A stretch of 64,000 nt of DNA, taken from positions 295,139 to 359,138 of the forward strand of contig JAPTHR010000004.1 of assembly GCA_029228645.1 (NCBI GenBank), read 5' to 3'. The notes under the pieces were generated by a model. The model made no database searches. It was not told the origin of the DNA and saw only the letters and a program-made list of their open reading frames with translations. This document shows positions 20,195-30,262 of this stretch, piece by piece; within the stretch, counting starts at the first letter, position 1, and each line of letters opens with the position of its first letter. Source of the stretch: Gammaproteobacteria bacterium Milos-ODIII6 (GTDB lineage Bacteria; Pseudomonadota; Gammaproteobacteria; Chromatiales; Chromatiaceae). Position numbers and translations under genes: made by a program.

Positions 20195-21409
20195 GTGACC
20201 CACTCCGCCGATCGCTTCAAGGTCCTGGTCGCCGGGGTCTGCGGCCTGACCCTGATGCTGGGGGTGGCGCGCTTTTCCTACACGCCGATGCTGCCGCTGA
20301 TGCTCGCGCAGGCCGGGCTGAGCGAGCCGCAGGGCGCCTGGCTGGCGAGCATCAACTACCTCGGCTACCTCAGCGGGGTGCTGATCGCGGCGGCCATCTC
20401 GGACATGCGCCTCAAGGACCGCCTGTATCGCGCCGGTATCCTGCTTGCCCTGATCACCACCTTCGGCATGGCCCTGACCACCGACTGGCGACTATGGGCG
20501 GCGCTGCGCTTCCTCGCAGGGCTGAGCAGCGCGGCGGGCCTGATGCTGGGTTCCGGGCTGGTGCTGAACTGGCTGCTACGGCATCAATTCCGCAGCGAGT
20601 TGGGCGTCCATTTCGGCGGTATCGGGCTGGGCATCTTTACTTGCGCTGCCATGGTGCAGGTTCTCACGCCGGCGTTCGACTGGCGCGATCAGTGGCTCTG
20701 GCTGACTGGGTTCGGCCTGCTGCTGGCCATTCCCGCCTGGAACTGGTTGCCGCGCCCGCACAACAGCGGGTTCACCATCGGCGGCCAGGCCCTGCAGGAC
20801 AATCCGCCGAGCAGGCTTTTCCTGCGCCTCTTCATGGCGGCCTACTTCTGTGCCGGGGTCGGCTACGTGGTGAGCGCCACCTTCATCTCCGCAATCGTGG
20901 TGCAGCGCTCCGGCCTGAGCGGTGATGGCGCGCTGGTGTTCATGCTGCTGGGCCTGGCCGCCATCCCCGCCTGTATCGTCTGGGACCGGGTGGCCCGCCG
21001 CACCGGTGACCTCAATGCCCTGATCATCGCGTTCGTGCTGCACATCTTCGGCATCGCCCTGCCCATCATGGGGAGCAGCCTGCAACTCGCGATCGTCGGC
21101 GCACTCCTGTTCGGCGCCACCTTCGTCGGCATCGTCAGCCTGGTGCTGACCATGGCCGGCCACTACTACCCCAGCCGCCCGGCCAGGATGATGGGCAGAA
21201 TGACCATCTCATACAGCGTCGCGCAGATGCTGGCCCCCGCCCTGATCGCCCTCATCAGCAGCCGCGGAAACGGCTACATCAGCGGCCTCTACCTCGCGGC
21301 GGCCGCCGCCCTGCTGGGCACGTCCCTGATGATAGGGCTGAAATTCCTGGAGCCGACGCATGGCGCGCCCAGGCAGGCGCGCCAGCCAGCCGGACCGGGT
21401 CAACCCTGA
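20195..21409 (+). CDS. YbfB/YjiJ-family MFS transporter
   Basis: A 404-residue major-facilitator protein with twelve predicted spans. The first span runs directly into GVARFSYTPMLPLMLAQAGLS, the recognisable signature of the YbfB/YjiJ family (DUF1228), followed by WLASINYLGYLSGVLIAA and the MFS-type loop SDMRLKDRLYRAG. The substrate is unknown for the family. A GTG at 20195 is used as start; it lies 103 bp after ubiK and 90 bp before comM on the same strand. Confidence 0.85.
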   Translation: MTHSADRFKVLVAGVCGLTLMLGVARFSYTPMLPLMLAQAGLSEPQGAWLASINYLGYLSGVLIAAAISDMRLKDRLYRAGILLALITTFGMALTTDWRLWAALRFLAGLSSAAGLMLGSGLVLNWLLRHQFRSELGVHFGGIGLGIFTCAAMVQVLTPAFDWRDQWLWLTGFGLLLAIPAWNWLPRPHNSGFTIGGQALQDNPPSRLFLRLFMAAYFCAGVGYVVSATFISAIVVQRSGLSGDGALVFMLLGLAAIPACIVWDRVARRTGDLNALIIAFVLHIFGIALPIMGSSLQLAIVGALLFGATFVGIVSLVLTMAGHYYPSRPARMMGRMTISYSVAQMLAPALIALISSRGNGYISGLYLAAAAALLGTSLMIGLKFLEPTHGAPRQARQPAGPGQP

Positions 21410-21498
21410 AGGTGGCGACGCGACCGGCTTTGGGTTAGTTTCCTCGCAGAGCCGACAGGAAGTCGGCAAACAATTCCAGACACAACAGGCACGGAAGC

Positions 21499-23004
21499 AT
21501 GTCACTCGCCACCACCTTTTGCCGCGCCGGGCTCGGCGTACAGGCGCCGCTGGTCACGGTGGAAACCCACCTCGCCAATGGCCTGCCGGCCTTCAACATC
21601 GTCGGACTGCCGGAAAAGGCGGTCCAGGAGTCGCGCGACCGGGTGCGCAGCGCCCTGTTGAACAGCGGTTTCGACTTCCCGGCACGCCGCATCACGGTCA
21701 ACCTGGCCCCGGCCGACCTGCCCAAGCAGGGCTCGCGTTTCGACCTGGCGATAGCAATCGGCATCCTCGCCGCAAGCGGCCAGGCACCTTCAGAACAGCT
21801 GCGCACGCTTGAACTGTTCGGCGAATTGACGCTCGCCGGCCAGGTGCATCCTGTCAGTGGTGTACTGCCGGTCGCAATGGCCTGCGCAGGTCAGGCAAAA
21901 CAGTTGGTGGTGCCGCGCAGAAACGCGCCGGAAGCCTGCCTGGTCGCCTCCCTGGAGGTGCTCGCGATCGACACGCTGTTGCAACTGTGCGCCCACCTGA
22001 GCGGCGAGGCCTTGCTGACCCCCGTCACCGCGACACACCCGCCTGCAGGCAACCACCCGGGGCCGGACCTGGCCGAAGTGCGCGGCCAGGCGCAGGCACG
22101 CCGGGCGCTCGAGATCGCCGCCGCCGGACGCCACAACCTGCTGATGCAGGGACCGCCCGGCACCGGCAAGTCCATGCTCGCGGCGCGCCTGCCGGGCATC
22201 CTGCCACCCCTGAACGACGAGGAGGCGATCCAGACCGCCGCGGTTCATTCGGTGGCCGGCCGGCCGATCGATCCACAAAGCTTTCACACCCGGCCTTTCC
22301 GCAGCCCCCACCACACCAGTTCCGGGGTGGCGCTGGTCGGCGGCAGCAGCATGCCGCGCCCCGGCGAGGTTTCGCTCGCGCACAACGGGGTCCTGTTCCT
22401 GGACGAGCTGCCGGAGTTCGACCGGCGCGTGCTGGACGTCCTGCGCGAACCCCTGGAAACCGGCAGCATCGTGATCTCGCGCGCCGCGCGCAGCGCCGAG
22501 TTCCCCGCCCGCTTCCAGCTTGTCGCCGCCATGAACCCCTGCCAATGCGGCTACCTCAACGACCAGGCCAAACGCTGCGCGCGCTGCACCCCGGAATCCG
22601 CCGCACGCTACCAGGCGCGCGTCTCCGGGCCATTGCGCGACCGGATCGACATCCAGATCGAGGTGCCGGCGATACCCGCGCAGGAGCTGCTCGAAGCCAG
22701 CGCCCCCGGGGAATCCAGCGCCACAGTCCGCGCTCGCGTGATGAATGCCTGGCAGCGCCAGTTGCATCGACAGGGCGGCAGCAACGCCCAGCTGCAACAC
22801 GCGCACCTGGAAAAGCATTGCGTCCTGTCGCCCGACGACCGGCAACTGCTGGCGCAAGCGATCGAGAGGCTGGGACTTTCGGCACGCGCCTATCACCGCA
22901 TCCTGCGCGTGGCACGTAGTATCGCGGACCTCGACGAGAGCGACAGGATCGGGCGGGCGCACCTGTCGGAGGCGATTGGCTACAGGCGCCTGGACAAGGC
23001 CTGA
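21499..23004 (+). CDS. comM: ComM/YifB-family AAA+ ATPase
   Basis: A 501-residue Mg-chelatase-like helicase. It has an N-terminal Lon-protease-like domain (VETHLANGLPAFNIVGLPEKAVQESRDRV in two parts), Walker A GPPGTGKSMLAARL, Walker B LFLDELPEF, the sensor region FQLVAAMNPC, a CxCG/C..C zinc-like cluster (NPCQCGYLNDQAKRCARC) and the C-terminal winged-helix region. ComM promotes branch migration of incoming DNA during natural transformation. Length and motif order are complete. Confidence 0.93.
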   Translation: MSLATTFCRAGLGVQAPLVTVETHLANGLPAFNIVGLPEKAVQESRDRVRSALLNSGFDFPARRITVNLAPADLPKQGSRFDLAIAIGILAASGQAPSEQLRTLELFGELTLAGQVHPVSGVLPVAMACAGQAKQLVVPRRNAPEACLVASLEVLAIDTLLQLCAHLSGEALLTPVTATHPPAGNHPGPDLAEVRGQAQARRALEIAAAGRHNLLMQGPPGTGKSMLAARLPGILPPLNDEEAIQTAAVHSVAGRPIDPQSFHTRPFRSPHHTSSGVALVGGSSMPRPGEVSLAHNGVLFLDELPEFDRRVLDVLREPLETGSIVISRAARSAEFPARFQLVAAMNPCQCGYLNDQAKRCARCTPESAARYQARVSGPLRDRIDIQIEVPAIPAQELLEASAPGESSATVRARVMNAWQRQLHRQGGSNAQLQHAHLEKHCVLSPDDRQLLAQAIERLGLSARAYHRILRVARSIADLDESDRIGRAHLSEAIGYRRLDKA

Positions 23005-23020
23005 CGCCTCTCTCCGACTT

Positions 23021-23156
23021 CCCCCTCCCAGCCTCCCCCACGGGGTGGGGGAGGAGAAGAACGGTGGAATTTCCTGCCCCGGTGCGTTACCCGTCACCCC
23101 TGAAACGAACAAAAGCCGCCCCTCCCCCGCAGGCGGGGGAGGCTGGGAGGGGGAGT
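23021..23156. repeat. large GC-rich inverted repeat
   Basis: CCCCCTCCCAGCCTCCCCCAC (left, from 23029) and GGGGGAGGCTGGGAGGGGGA (right, to 23155) are inverted arms around smaller palindromes of the same unit (CTCCCCCACGGGGTGGGGGAG and CTCCCCCGCAGGCGGGGGAG, both given in part). The element fills the gap between convergent comM and the TauE-like gene. It looks like an intergenic repeat family; no second copy is in the window. Confidence 0.65.
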
Positions 23157-23824
23157 CAAAACCAGACGCCGGCCAGCTGCACCAGCCCGAAGATCACGAC
23201 CAGCGAACCCGCCACCCGCCGCACCCACGCATGCCGCACGAAGCGCTGCAGCTGGGCCGCCACAGCCCCCATCGCGAGCAGATTCGGCAGCGTCCCCAGG
23301 CCGAACGCCAGCATCAGCAGCGCCCCCTCGGCGGCGCCACCGGCGGATACGGCCCAGATCAGCACGCTGTAGACCAGGCCGCAGGGCAGCCAACCCCACA
23401 GGGACCCCAGGGCAAGCGCCTGACCGATCCCGCGCACCGGCAAAAGGCCCCGCCCGAGCGGCTCGATGCGACGCCACAGGTGGCCGCCCGCCTGCTCCAG
23501 GTGACGCAGCAGGTTCCACCAGCCCGCCAGGTACAGCCCCAGCAGGATCATGAAAACACCGGAGAGCAGGAGCAAAAACTGCTGCCCCTGCTGCACCGGC
23601 AACAACCCGGAGAAGAACACCCCAAGACCGCCGGCAATCGCCCCCGCCAGGGTATAGCTGGCGATGCGCCCGAAGTTATAAGCGAGATGCAGACCCCAGC
23701 GTGGCGCCGCCCCGGGCGGCATCCCCAGTGAGATCGCACCCACGATACCCCCGCACATGCCCACGCAATGCACACCGCCGAGCAGGCCAACCAGGAAGGC
23801 GCCAACCGGGTCGATGTCAATCAC
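23156..23824 (-). CDS. TauE/SafE-like (DsbD_2-type) membrane transporter
   Basis: A 222-residue six-span membrane protein. The first span carries GGVHCVGMCGG, a conserved Cys/Met motif of the subgroup often annotated as sulfite exporter TauE/SafE or UreH-like (DsbD_2 domain), and WGWLPCGLVYSVL marks the second half of the internal repeat. Members often lie near cytochrome oxidase or copper genes and are suspected metal transporters, so the name sulfite exporter should not be taken literally. It overlaps the ampG stop by 8 bp, so the two are likely co-transcribed. Confidence 0.8.
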   Translation of the reverse strand: MIDIDPVGAFLVGLLGGVHCVGMCGGIVGAISLGMPPGAAPRWGLHLAYNFGRIASYTLAGAIAGGLGVFFSGLLPVQQGQQFLLLLSGVFMILLGLYLAGWWNLLRHLEQAGGHLWRRIEPLGRGLLPVRGIGQALALGSLWGWLPCGLVYSVLIWAVSAGGAAEGALLMLAFGLGTLPNLLAMGAVAAQLQRFVRHAWVRRVAGSLVVIFGLVQLAGVWF

Positions 23825-25172
23825 GCGCCGGCGCCTCGACCCGGGTGTAGCGCCAGGCGGCGCCCACCAGGAACAATACCGGCACCCCCATCACCGCCGT
23901 CAGCACGAAAAACTGCGGGTAGCCGAACTGGTCCACCAGCACCCCGGAGAAGCCCCCGAGGAACTTGGGAAACAGCAACATGAGCGAACTGAACAGTGCG
24001 TACTGGGTGGCCGAGTAGGACACGTTGGTCAGCCCCGAGAGATAGGCGACGAACGCGGCCACCGCGACCCCGGCGCTCAGGTTGTCCATCCCGACCACCC
24101 CGACCAGCAGCCAGAAATCATCCCCGCGCTGCGCAAGCAGGGCGAACAGCAGGTTGGTGGCGGCGGCCAGAATGGCACCGACGAACAACACTGGCATCAC
24201 CCCGAATCGGTACACCGACAGCCCACCGAAAAAACCGCCCAGGATGGTCATGTAGATACCGAAACCCTTCGAGACCAGCGCGATATCGTCCTTGCTGAAG
24301 CCCATATCGCGGTAGAACACGTTCGCGATCGCGCCCAGCACGATGTCAGAAAGCCGGTAGCTCGCAATCAGTGCCAGCACCAGCAGCGCCAGCCAGCCAT
24401 GCTGGCGGAAGAAATCGGCAAACGGCATCCAGACCGCATCCACGAACCAGCGCCGCAGGCGCGCGCTGCGGCTTGCCGCATGCAGTCCGGGATCGCGCTC
24501 GACCGGATCATCAACCAGCGGTTCGGGTGAAAACAGGGTCGTGAGCAATCCCACCGCCATGAAGCCTGCCATCAGCACATAGGTCATGGCCCAGGGCAGC
24601 TGCTGGTAGGTCGCCTCGTCGGGATCGAAACGGGCCGCGATCCAGAGCGCCCCCGCAGAGGCGATGAACATCGCGATCCGGTAGCCGGTGGTGTAGAAGG
24701 CCGCCATCACCCCCTGCAGGCGCTTTTCCGCGCTCTCGATGCGGTAGGCGTCGATCGCCACGTCCTGGGTCGCCGAGGCAAAGGCCACAAAAAGCGCCAG
24801 CCAGACCAGCTGGCTGAGTTGCGTCGCCGGGTCGGATCCCGCCATGCCAAGCAGGCCGGCCACGACCGCGAGCTGAGTCAGCAGCATCCAGGCGCGGCGG
24901 CGCCCCAGCACCCGGGTCAGCAGCGGCAGCGGCATGCGGTCCACCAGTGGCGACCAGAAGACCTTGAACGCATAGGCCAATGCGACCCAGCTGATGAAGC
25001 CGATCGTGGAGCGGTCCACACCTGCCTCGCGCAGCCAGAACGACAGGGTGCCGAACACCAGCAGCAGCGGCAGTCCGGAGGAAAAGCCGAGCAGGCCGAT
25101 GCGCAGCACCCGCCAGTCGGCCAGGTGCGCGACGGTATCGCGCCATCCCGGGCGCGCGGGCTCAGAGCTCAA
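23817..25172 (-). CDS. ampG: AmpG-family muropeptide transporter
   Basis: A 451-residue MFS protein with 12 or more spans. [24 protein letters not shown], given here in part as [15 protein letters not shown], and [18 protein letters not shown] are characteristic of AmpG, as is [10 protein letters not shown]. AmpG imports GlcNAc-anhydroMurNAc peptides for cell-wall recycling. Length is a little short of the E. coli form (491). It overlaps xth by 11 bp and the TauE-like gene by 8 bp, in one minus-strand run. Confidence 0.9.
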   Translation of the reverse strand: MSSEPARPGWRDTVAHLADWRVLRIGLLGFSSGLPLLLVFGTLSFWLREAGVDRSTIGFISWVALAYAFKVFWSPLVDRMPLPLLTRVLGRRRAWMLLTQLAVVAGLLGMAGSDPATQLSQLVWLALFVAFASATQDVAIDAYRIESAEKRLQGVMAAFYTTGYRIAMFIASAGALWIAARFDPDEATYQQLPWAMTYVLMAGFMAVGLLTTLFSPEPLVDDPVERDPGLHAASRSARLRRWFVDAVWMPFADFFRQHGWLALLVLALIASYRLSDIVLGAIANVFYRDMGFSKDDIALVSKGFGIYMTILGGFFGGLSVYRFGVMPVLFVGAILAAATNLLFALLAQRGDDFWLLVGVVGMDNLSAGVAVAAFVAYLSGLTNVSYSATQYALFSSLMLLFPKFLGGFSGVLVDQFGYPQFFVLTAVMGVPVLFLVGAAWRYTRVEAPARD

Positions 25173-25935
25173 AATCGTAGTCCATGATCAGCGGGGCATG
25201 GTCGGAGAAGCGCTTCGCCTTGTAGATACTGGCGCTCTGCACCTTGGCCGCGATCGCCGGCGTGACCACCTGGTAATCGATGCGCCAGCCGACGTTCTTG
25301 TCCCAGGCGCGCCCGCGATTGGACCACCAGGTGTACTGGTCCGGCGCATGCTCGAGCACGCGGAAGGCGTCCACGAAGCCGGCCGGACCGAACAGCTCGT
25401 CCATCCAGGCGCGCTCCTCGGGCAGAAAGCCCGAGTTCTTCTGGTTGCCACGCCAGTTCTTCAGGTCTTCTTTTTTATGCGCGATGTTCCAGTCACCGCA
25501 GATGACCATCTCCTGCCCCGCCTTGCGGCGCTCGACCAGGTACGGCAGGAGACGATCCATGACCTCGAACTTGACCGCCTGGCGGGCCTCGCTGGAGGAA
25601 CCCGAGGGGAGGTACAGCGACACCACGCTCAGCTTGCCATAACGCGCCTCGATCCAGCGGCCCTCGCGGTCGAAGGACTCCCAGGCGATGCCCTCGACCA
25701 CCTCGTCCGGCTCCCGCCGGCAATAGATGCCCACGCCGCTGTAACCCTTCTTCTCCGCCGGGTGGTAATAACAATCGAAGCTGGGTGGCCAGAACACTTT
25801 GTCGGTCAGTTGATCGACCTGGGCCTTGAGTTCCTGCAGGCAGACGATGTCCGCCTTCTGCCGGCGCAACCAGTGATAGAAACCCTTGCGCGCCGCGGAA
25901 CGGATGCCGTTGAGATTCACCGTGATGATACGCAT
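25162..25935 (-). CDS. xth: exodeoxyribonuclease III
   Basis: A 257-residue EEP-fold nuclease for AP-site repair. Motifs: [14 protein letters not shown], the metal Glu in [17 protein letters not shown], the catalytic [24 protein letters not shown] and the terminal [11 protein letters not shown] second in-frame ATG 9 bp upstream is possible. It is divergent from pyrE with 42 bp between starts, the usual xth/pyrE arrangement in gammaproteobacteria. Confidence 0.93.
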   Translation of the reverse strand: MRIITVNLNGIRSAARKGFYHWLRRQKADIVCLQELKAQVDQLTDKVFWPPSFDCYYHPAEKKGYSGVGIYCRREPDEVVEGIAWESFDREGRWIEARYGKLSVVSLYLPSGSSSEARQAVKFEVMDRLLPYLVERRKAGQEMVICGDWNIAHKKEDLKNWRGNQKNSGFLPEERAWMDELFGPAGFVDAFRVLEHAPDQYTWWSNRGRAWDKNVGWRIDYQVVTPAIAAKVQSASIYKAKRFSDHAPLIMDYDFEL

Positions 25936-25977
25936 CCGCGGCATTATACTTGCGCGGTCTTCAAGCAGAGGTATGCC

Positions 25978-26616
25978 ATGCAGGATTATCAGCGCGCATT
26001 TCTGGATTTCGCCCTCGAGGTCGAAGTTCTGCGCTTCGGCGAGTTCACCCTCAAGTCCGGACGTATCAGCCCTTACTTTTTCAATGCCGGCCTGTTCAAT
26101 ACGGGCTCGGCCCTGTCGCGTCTGGGCGCGGCCTACGCGCAGGCCATCGTCGACTCGGGGATCGAGTTCGACGTGCTCTACGGTCCCGCGTACAAGGGCA
26201 TCCCTCTGGCCGCCGTGACCGCCGCCGCGCTGTTCGAACGGCATGGCGTGGACACGCCCTATGCCTTCAACCGCAAGGAGGCCAAGGCGCACGGTGAGGG
26301 CGGCAACATCGTCGGCCACCCTCTCGAGGGCCGCATCCTGATCATCGACGACGTCATCACCGCCGGCACCGCGATCCGCGAATCCATGCAGATCATCGAG
26401 GCCAGCGGCGCGCAACCCGCCGGCGTGGTGATCGCGCTCGACCGCCAGGAGCGCGGCAAGGGCGAGCGCTCGGCGATCCAGGAGGTGGAAGCGGACTACG
26501 GCATCCCGGTTGCCGCCATCGTCCGCCTCGAGCACCTTGTCGCCTACCTCGAGCAGAAAGGGGACAGCGCCGGGGTCGGGAAGATCCAGGCCTATCGTGA
26601 GCAATACGGCATTTGA
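25978..26616 (+). CDS. pyrE: orotate phosphoribosyltransferase
   Basis: A 212-residue type I PRTase converting orotate and PRPP to OMP in pyrimidine synthesis. Starts [20 protein letters not shown], and has [25 protein letters not shown], the flexible-loop lysines ([12 protein letters not shown]) and the PRPP signature [17 protein letters not shown]. The frame stays open far upstream, over xth on the other strand, so the start is set by homology. Confidence 0.95.
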   Translation: MQDYQRAFLDFALEVEVLRFGEFTLKSGRISPYFFNAGLFNTGSALSRLGAAYAQAIVDSGIEFDVLYGPAYKGIPLAAVTAAALFERHGVDTPYAFNRKEAKAHGEGGNIVGHPLEGRILIIDDVITAGTAIRESMQIIEASGAQPAGVVIALDRQERGKGERSAIQEVEADYGIPVAAIVRLEHLVAYLEQKGDSAGVGKIQAYREQYGI

Positions 26617-26626
26617 ACAATTGGGT

Positions 26627-26700
26627 CTGCACGGCCAAGGCCGCGCCCCAGGGTTCGATCAGACCAAGGAGCGTAGGAGCGAGCTTGCTCGCGAACGGGG
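26627..26700. repeat. REP-like palindromic element
   Basis: GTAGGAGCGAGCTTGCTCGCGAA (26673 on, arms GAGCGAG/CTTGCTCGC) follows a CGGCCAAGGCCGC block at 26631. The same two blocks recur in the two copies near 35.3-35.5 kb. It resembles the abundant REP sequences of Pseudomonas and sits between convergent pyrE and the TSUP gene, the usual REP location. Confidence 0.75.
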
Positions 26701-26706
26701 ATGCCG

Positions 26707-27453
26707 CTAACCCAGGATCAGCTTGATCCCCACCAGCACCGTGACCACCTCGAAGACCCGCTTTATCCAGCGGTTGCCCTGGCGGATCGCGAGGTGCGCG
26801 CCAAGATAGCCCCCCAGCAGGGAACCCGCCAGCAAGGCCGGCAACCAGTCCCAGCGAATATCCCCGAGCATTCCCAGCGTGAGGGCGCCTGCGCCATTCC
26901 AGAACATTCCGACCAGCACCAGGGTATAAGCGACCGCCGTCTTGTAGTCGGCGCCGAACCAACGCACCAGCCACAGGGTGACGAACAAACCGGTGCCGGA
27001 GGTCAGCGAACCGTTCAGCGCGCCGATCACGAACAGCCCCCCGCCACCGATCCAGAGACCCGCCCCGGACTGGTTGCGTAACGCCATCTCCTGGCCGAGG
27101 TCGCTGCGCAGGTAGGAATAGATGCCCAAACCCAGGGTCAGCACGCCGAGCGCGACTTCCGCGACCCGACCGGGCACCTGCAGGATCACCGAAGCGCCGA
27201 GGACAACACCCGGCAGGCCGGTAGCGAGGATGAACACGACGAAACTGCGCTGCAGGTGGCCCTCGCGCAGGTGCCGCACGGTCGCACCCACCCCGAGCGC
27301 CACGGATGCGACCTTGTGGGTCGCGAGCGCGATACCGAAGGGCAGGCCGAGAAAGATCAGCAGCGGCAGTTGCAACAGCCCGGCGCCACCACCGGCAAAG
27401 GCGGAAAAGCTGTTGGCCAGCAGCGATACGGCGAAAAGAACGAGTTGGTCCAT
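26707..27453 (-). CDS. TSUP-family (TauE/SafE) anion exporter
   Basis: A 248-residue eight-span membrane protein. The two TSUP halves are marked by NSFSAFAGGGAGLLQLPLL near the N-terminus and by NGSLTSGTGLFVTLWLV in the second half. Such proteins export sulfite, sulfonates or other small organic anions; in a sulfur oxidiser sulfite is an obvious candidate, but this is inference. MDQLVLF is chosen as start because it begins the first span; an upstream in-frame start would add 13 polar residues. Confidence 0.82.
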   Translation of the reverse strand: MDQLVLFAVSLLANSFSAFAGGGAGLLQLPLLIFLGLPFGIALATHKVASVALGVGATVRHLREGHLQRSFVVFILATGLPGVVLGASVILQVPGRVAEVALGVLTLGLGIYSYLRSDLGQEMALRNQSGAGLWIGGGGLFVIGALNGSLTSGTGLFVTLWLVRWFGADYKTAVAYTLVLVGMFWNGAGALTLGMLGDIRWDWLPALLAGSLLGGYLGAHLAIRQGNRWIKRVFEVVTVLVGIKLILG

Positions 27454-27737
27454 GTGCAGTCGATCCGCTACGCGCGCCCGCCCCCGGGACACTGGCTCCG
27501 GGTCCCGGGTGGCGGCGGGATGTGGCCCCGGAAGTGCTCAAACTGGGTTTTCGAAGTCATGAACAGATGAGAACAAAACGATTATCATGCCCACACCGGC
27601 CGACGCCGGGAGTCGCGCCGCCGTTAGCCGAGCGCGTCGTGCCGAAACCATTCCCGTGGCCAGGGGTCTCAGTTAAAGTGACGGGAAGGCCAGCCGACTA
27701 TAATCCTCAATCACTTCCCTGTCTTAACCATGCTTGC

Positions 27738-28757
27738 ATGCTGAGATACTTCCACACTTCGCTGTTGTTCGTCCTGTCGATCGCTGTTTTTACGGCGACC
27801 GCGGAAGCAGCGACCGCGATAAAAAAGTGGGTCGATGCGAACGGCGTGACGCATTACGGCACCAGCATCCCCCCCGAGTACATCCAAAAGCCGCACATCG
27901 AGCTCGACCGCAGCGGCTTTACCGTCAAGGAGGTGGAACGCGCCAAGACCGACGAGGAAATCGAGCACGAACGCGAACTCAAGCGCCTGCGCGAGGCGCA
28001 GCAAAGGGCCATCGCGGAGCAGCGCGCCAAGGACCGCATCCTGCTGAACATGTTCCGCTCGGAAGACGACCTGACCATGTCACGTGACGGCAAGCTGGAA
28101 CAGGTGAATGCCCAGATCCGGCTCAAGAAGGCGCACGTCGAGCGCCTCAAGGGGCGTCTCGCCACTTGGCAGTCCGCCGCGGCAGAGCGCGAGCGCCAAG
28201 GCAGGAAGCCTACTGCCAAGCAACTCGAGAACCTGCAGGAACTCGAGCAGCAGCTGGAAAACGGTTACGTGAGCATCGTGGAAAAAGAGGCCAACAAGAA
28301 CCGGATCAAGAATCAATACGCCTACGACCTGCAGCGTTTCCAGCAGCTCAAGAGCGGCTTCCGGGCCAGCAGCGCCGACGATCTCGAAGCGCCGCGCGAG
28401 GAACGCAGGATCATAGAGGTCGCCGGGGCTTTCGTGTGTGCCAACGAAGCCGAGTGCGATAGCTTGTGGAAAGATGCCAAGGCCTGGGCCAAGCAGCACT
28501 CGGGCACGCCGGTCGAAGTGGTCGGGGAACGCATCCTGGTGACCAAGGCGCCGCACGCACGGGACAAGATCAGCCTCACGGTATCCCGACTCCTGCGGGA
28601 GGACGTCGAGAGACTGTTCCTGGACATCAACTGCCACAAGAGCGTAGCCGGCAAAGAACTTTGCGAAACGGAAAAGGTACAGGGTCTGCGCGACCTGTTC
28701 GTATCCGCCATGCGGGCCCGCGCAGGCGCCGCGGCGAAGCCCTCAGTGCTCGAATAG
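27738..28757 (+). CDS. DUF4124-domain exported protein with coiled coil
   Basis: A 339-residue protein with a signal peptide (residues 1-24, cut after AEA), then a DUF4124 domain (IKKWVDANGVTHYGTSIPPEY), a long charged helical region (about residues 55-190) likely to form coiled coil, and a C-terminal domain with four cysteines (FVCANEAEC...INCHKSVAGKELC). DUF4124 proteins are common secreted proteins of unknown role in gammaproteobacteria. It ends convergently, overlapping slmA by 15 bp. Confidence 0.82.
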   Translation: MLRYFHTSLLFVLSIAVFTATAEAATAIKKWVDANGVTHYGTSIPPEYIQKPHIELDRSGFTVKEVERAKTDEEIEHERELKRLREAQQRAIAEQRAKDRILLNMFRSEDDLTMSRDGKLEQVNAQIRLKKAHVERLKGRLATWQSAAAERERQGRKPTAKQLENLQELEQQLENGYVSIVEKEANKNRIKNQYAYDLQRFQQLKSGFRASSADDLEAPREERRIIEVAGAFVCANEAECDSLWKDAKAWAKQHSGTPVEVVGERILVTKAPHARDKISLTVSRLLREDVERLFLDINCHKSVAGKELCETEKVQGLRDLFVSAMRARAGAAAKPSVLE

Positions 28758-29327
28758 GCCGTTACTCAGGACCCGCCAGTCGGAATCCCAGTTCTGCAGG
28801 CAGGATCGCTTGAAGCGCGAGCGCTGAAAGTGGTGCAGTCGCCCCTCGATAAACGCAGTCAGCAGGTCGGCGCCGGCCTCCGCCTCGACCCGCAGGGTAA
28901 CGTCTTCCCGCATCGCACTCTCGCGCAACACCTGGCGCAGCTGCAACTCGAGGCGCTCGAAGAACTGCTCCACCCGCTCCAGCAGACGCTCCCGTTCCCC
29001 GACCAGCACGTCCCCGAGCAGCAGGCGCGCGATCCCCGGGTTGCGCTCGGCGAACCCGAGCAGGAGGTAGACCACGTGAGCGCAGCGTGCCTCGGTCCCC
29101 TTCTCCTCTTCCAGGATCTGGTTGATGCGCGCAAACACGGTCTCTTCGGCAAAGGTGATCAGGCCTTCGAAAATGCGCGCCTTGCTGGCGAAATGGCGGT
29201 AGAGCGCGGCCTCGGATACCCCCACGGCGCGCGCCAGCGCGGCAGTGGTTATGCGGTCGCCGGGGTTGGTCTCCAGCTCCTTGGCGAGGGTTTCGAGGAT
29301 CAGGTGCTTTCGGGAAGGACGCGGCAT
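28743..29327 (-). CDS. slmA: nucleoid occlusion factor SlmA (TetR family)
   Basis: A 194-residue TetR-fold protein with the N-terminal HTH ITTAALARAVGVSEAALYRHFASKARIFEGLI, which is the characteristic SlmA form, and a C-terminal ligand/dimer domain ending in RRFKRS-like and WRVLSNGLF segments. SlmA binds SBS sites on DNA and blocks FtsZ ring assembly over the nucleoid. Position 4 bp upstream of argB's end and near algC-dut-coaBC-radC matches the conserved gammaproteobacterial cluster, which supports SlmA over an ordinary TetR regulator. Confidence 0.92.
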   Translation of the reverse strand: MPRPSRKHLILETLAKELETNPGDRITTAALARAVGVSEAALYRHFASKARIFEGLITFAEETVFARINQILEEEKGTEARCAHVVYLLLGFAERNPGIARLLLGDVLVGERERLLERVEQFFERLELQLRQVLRESAMREDVTLRVEAEAGADLLTAFIEGRLHHFQRSRFKRSCLQNWDSDWRVLSNGLFEH

Positions 29328-29331
29328 CGAT

Positions 29332-30231
<900 letters not shown>

Positions 30232-30262
30232 CTACCCGTTCGTTCTGGTAAATCCCGCTTGC

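Noticed and set aside
19734..20198. A 154-codon frame over ubiK
   Set aside because: It overlaps the NtrC-type sites and ubiK in another frame; ubiK has the family match and coding-like structure.
26640..26660. tRNA T-loop-like GGTTCGATC
   Set aside because: No acceptor, D or anticodon stem can be built around it; the region is the REP-like element.
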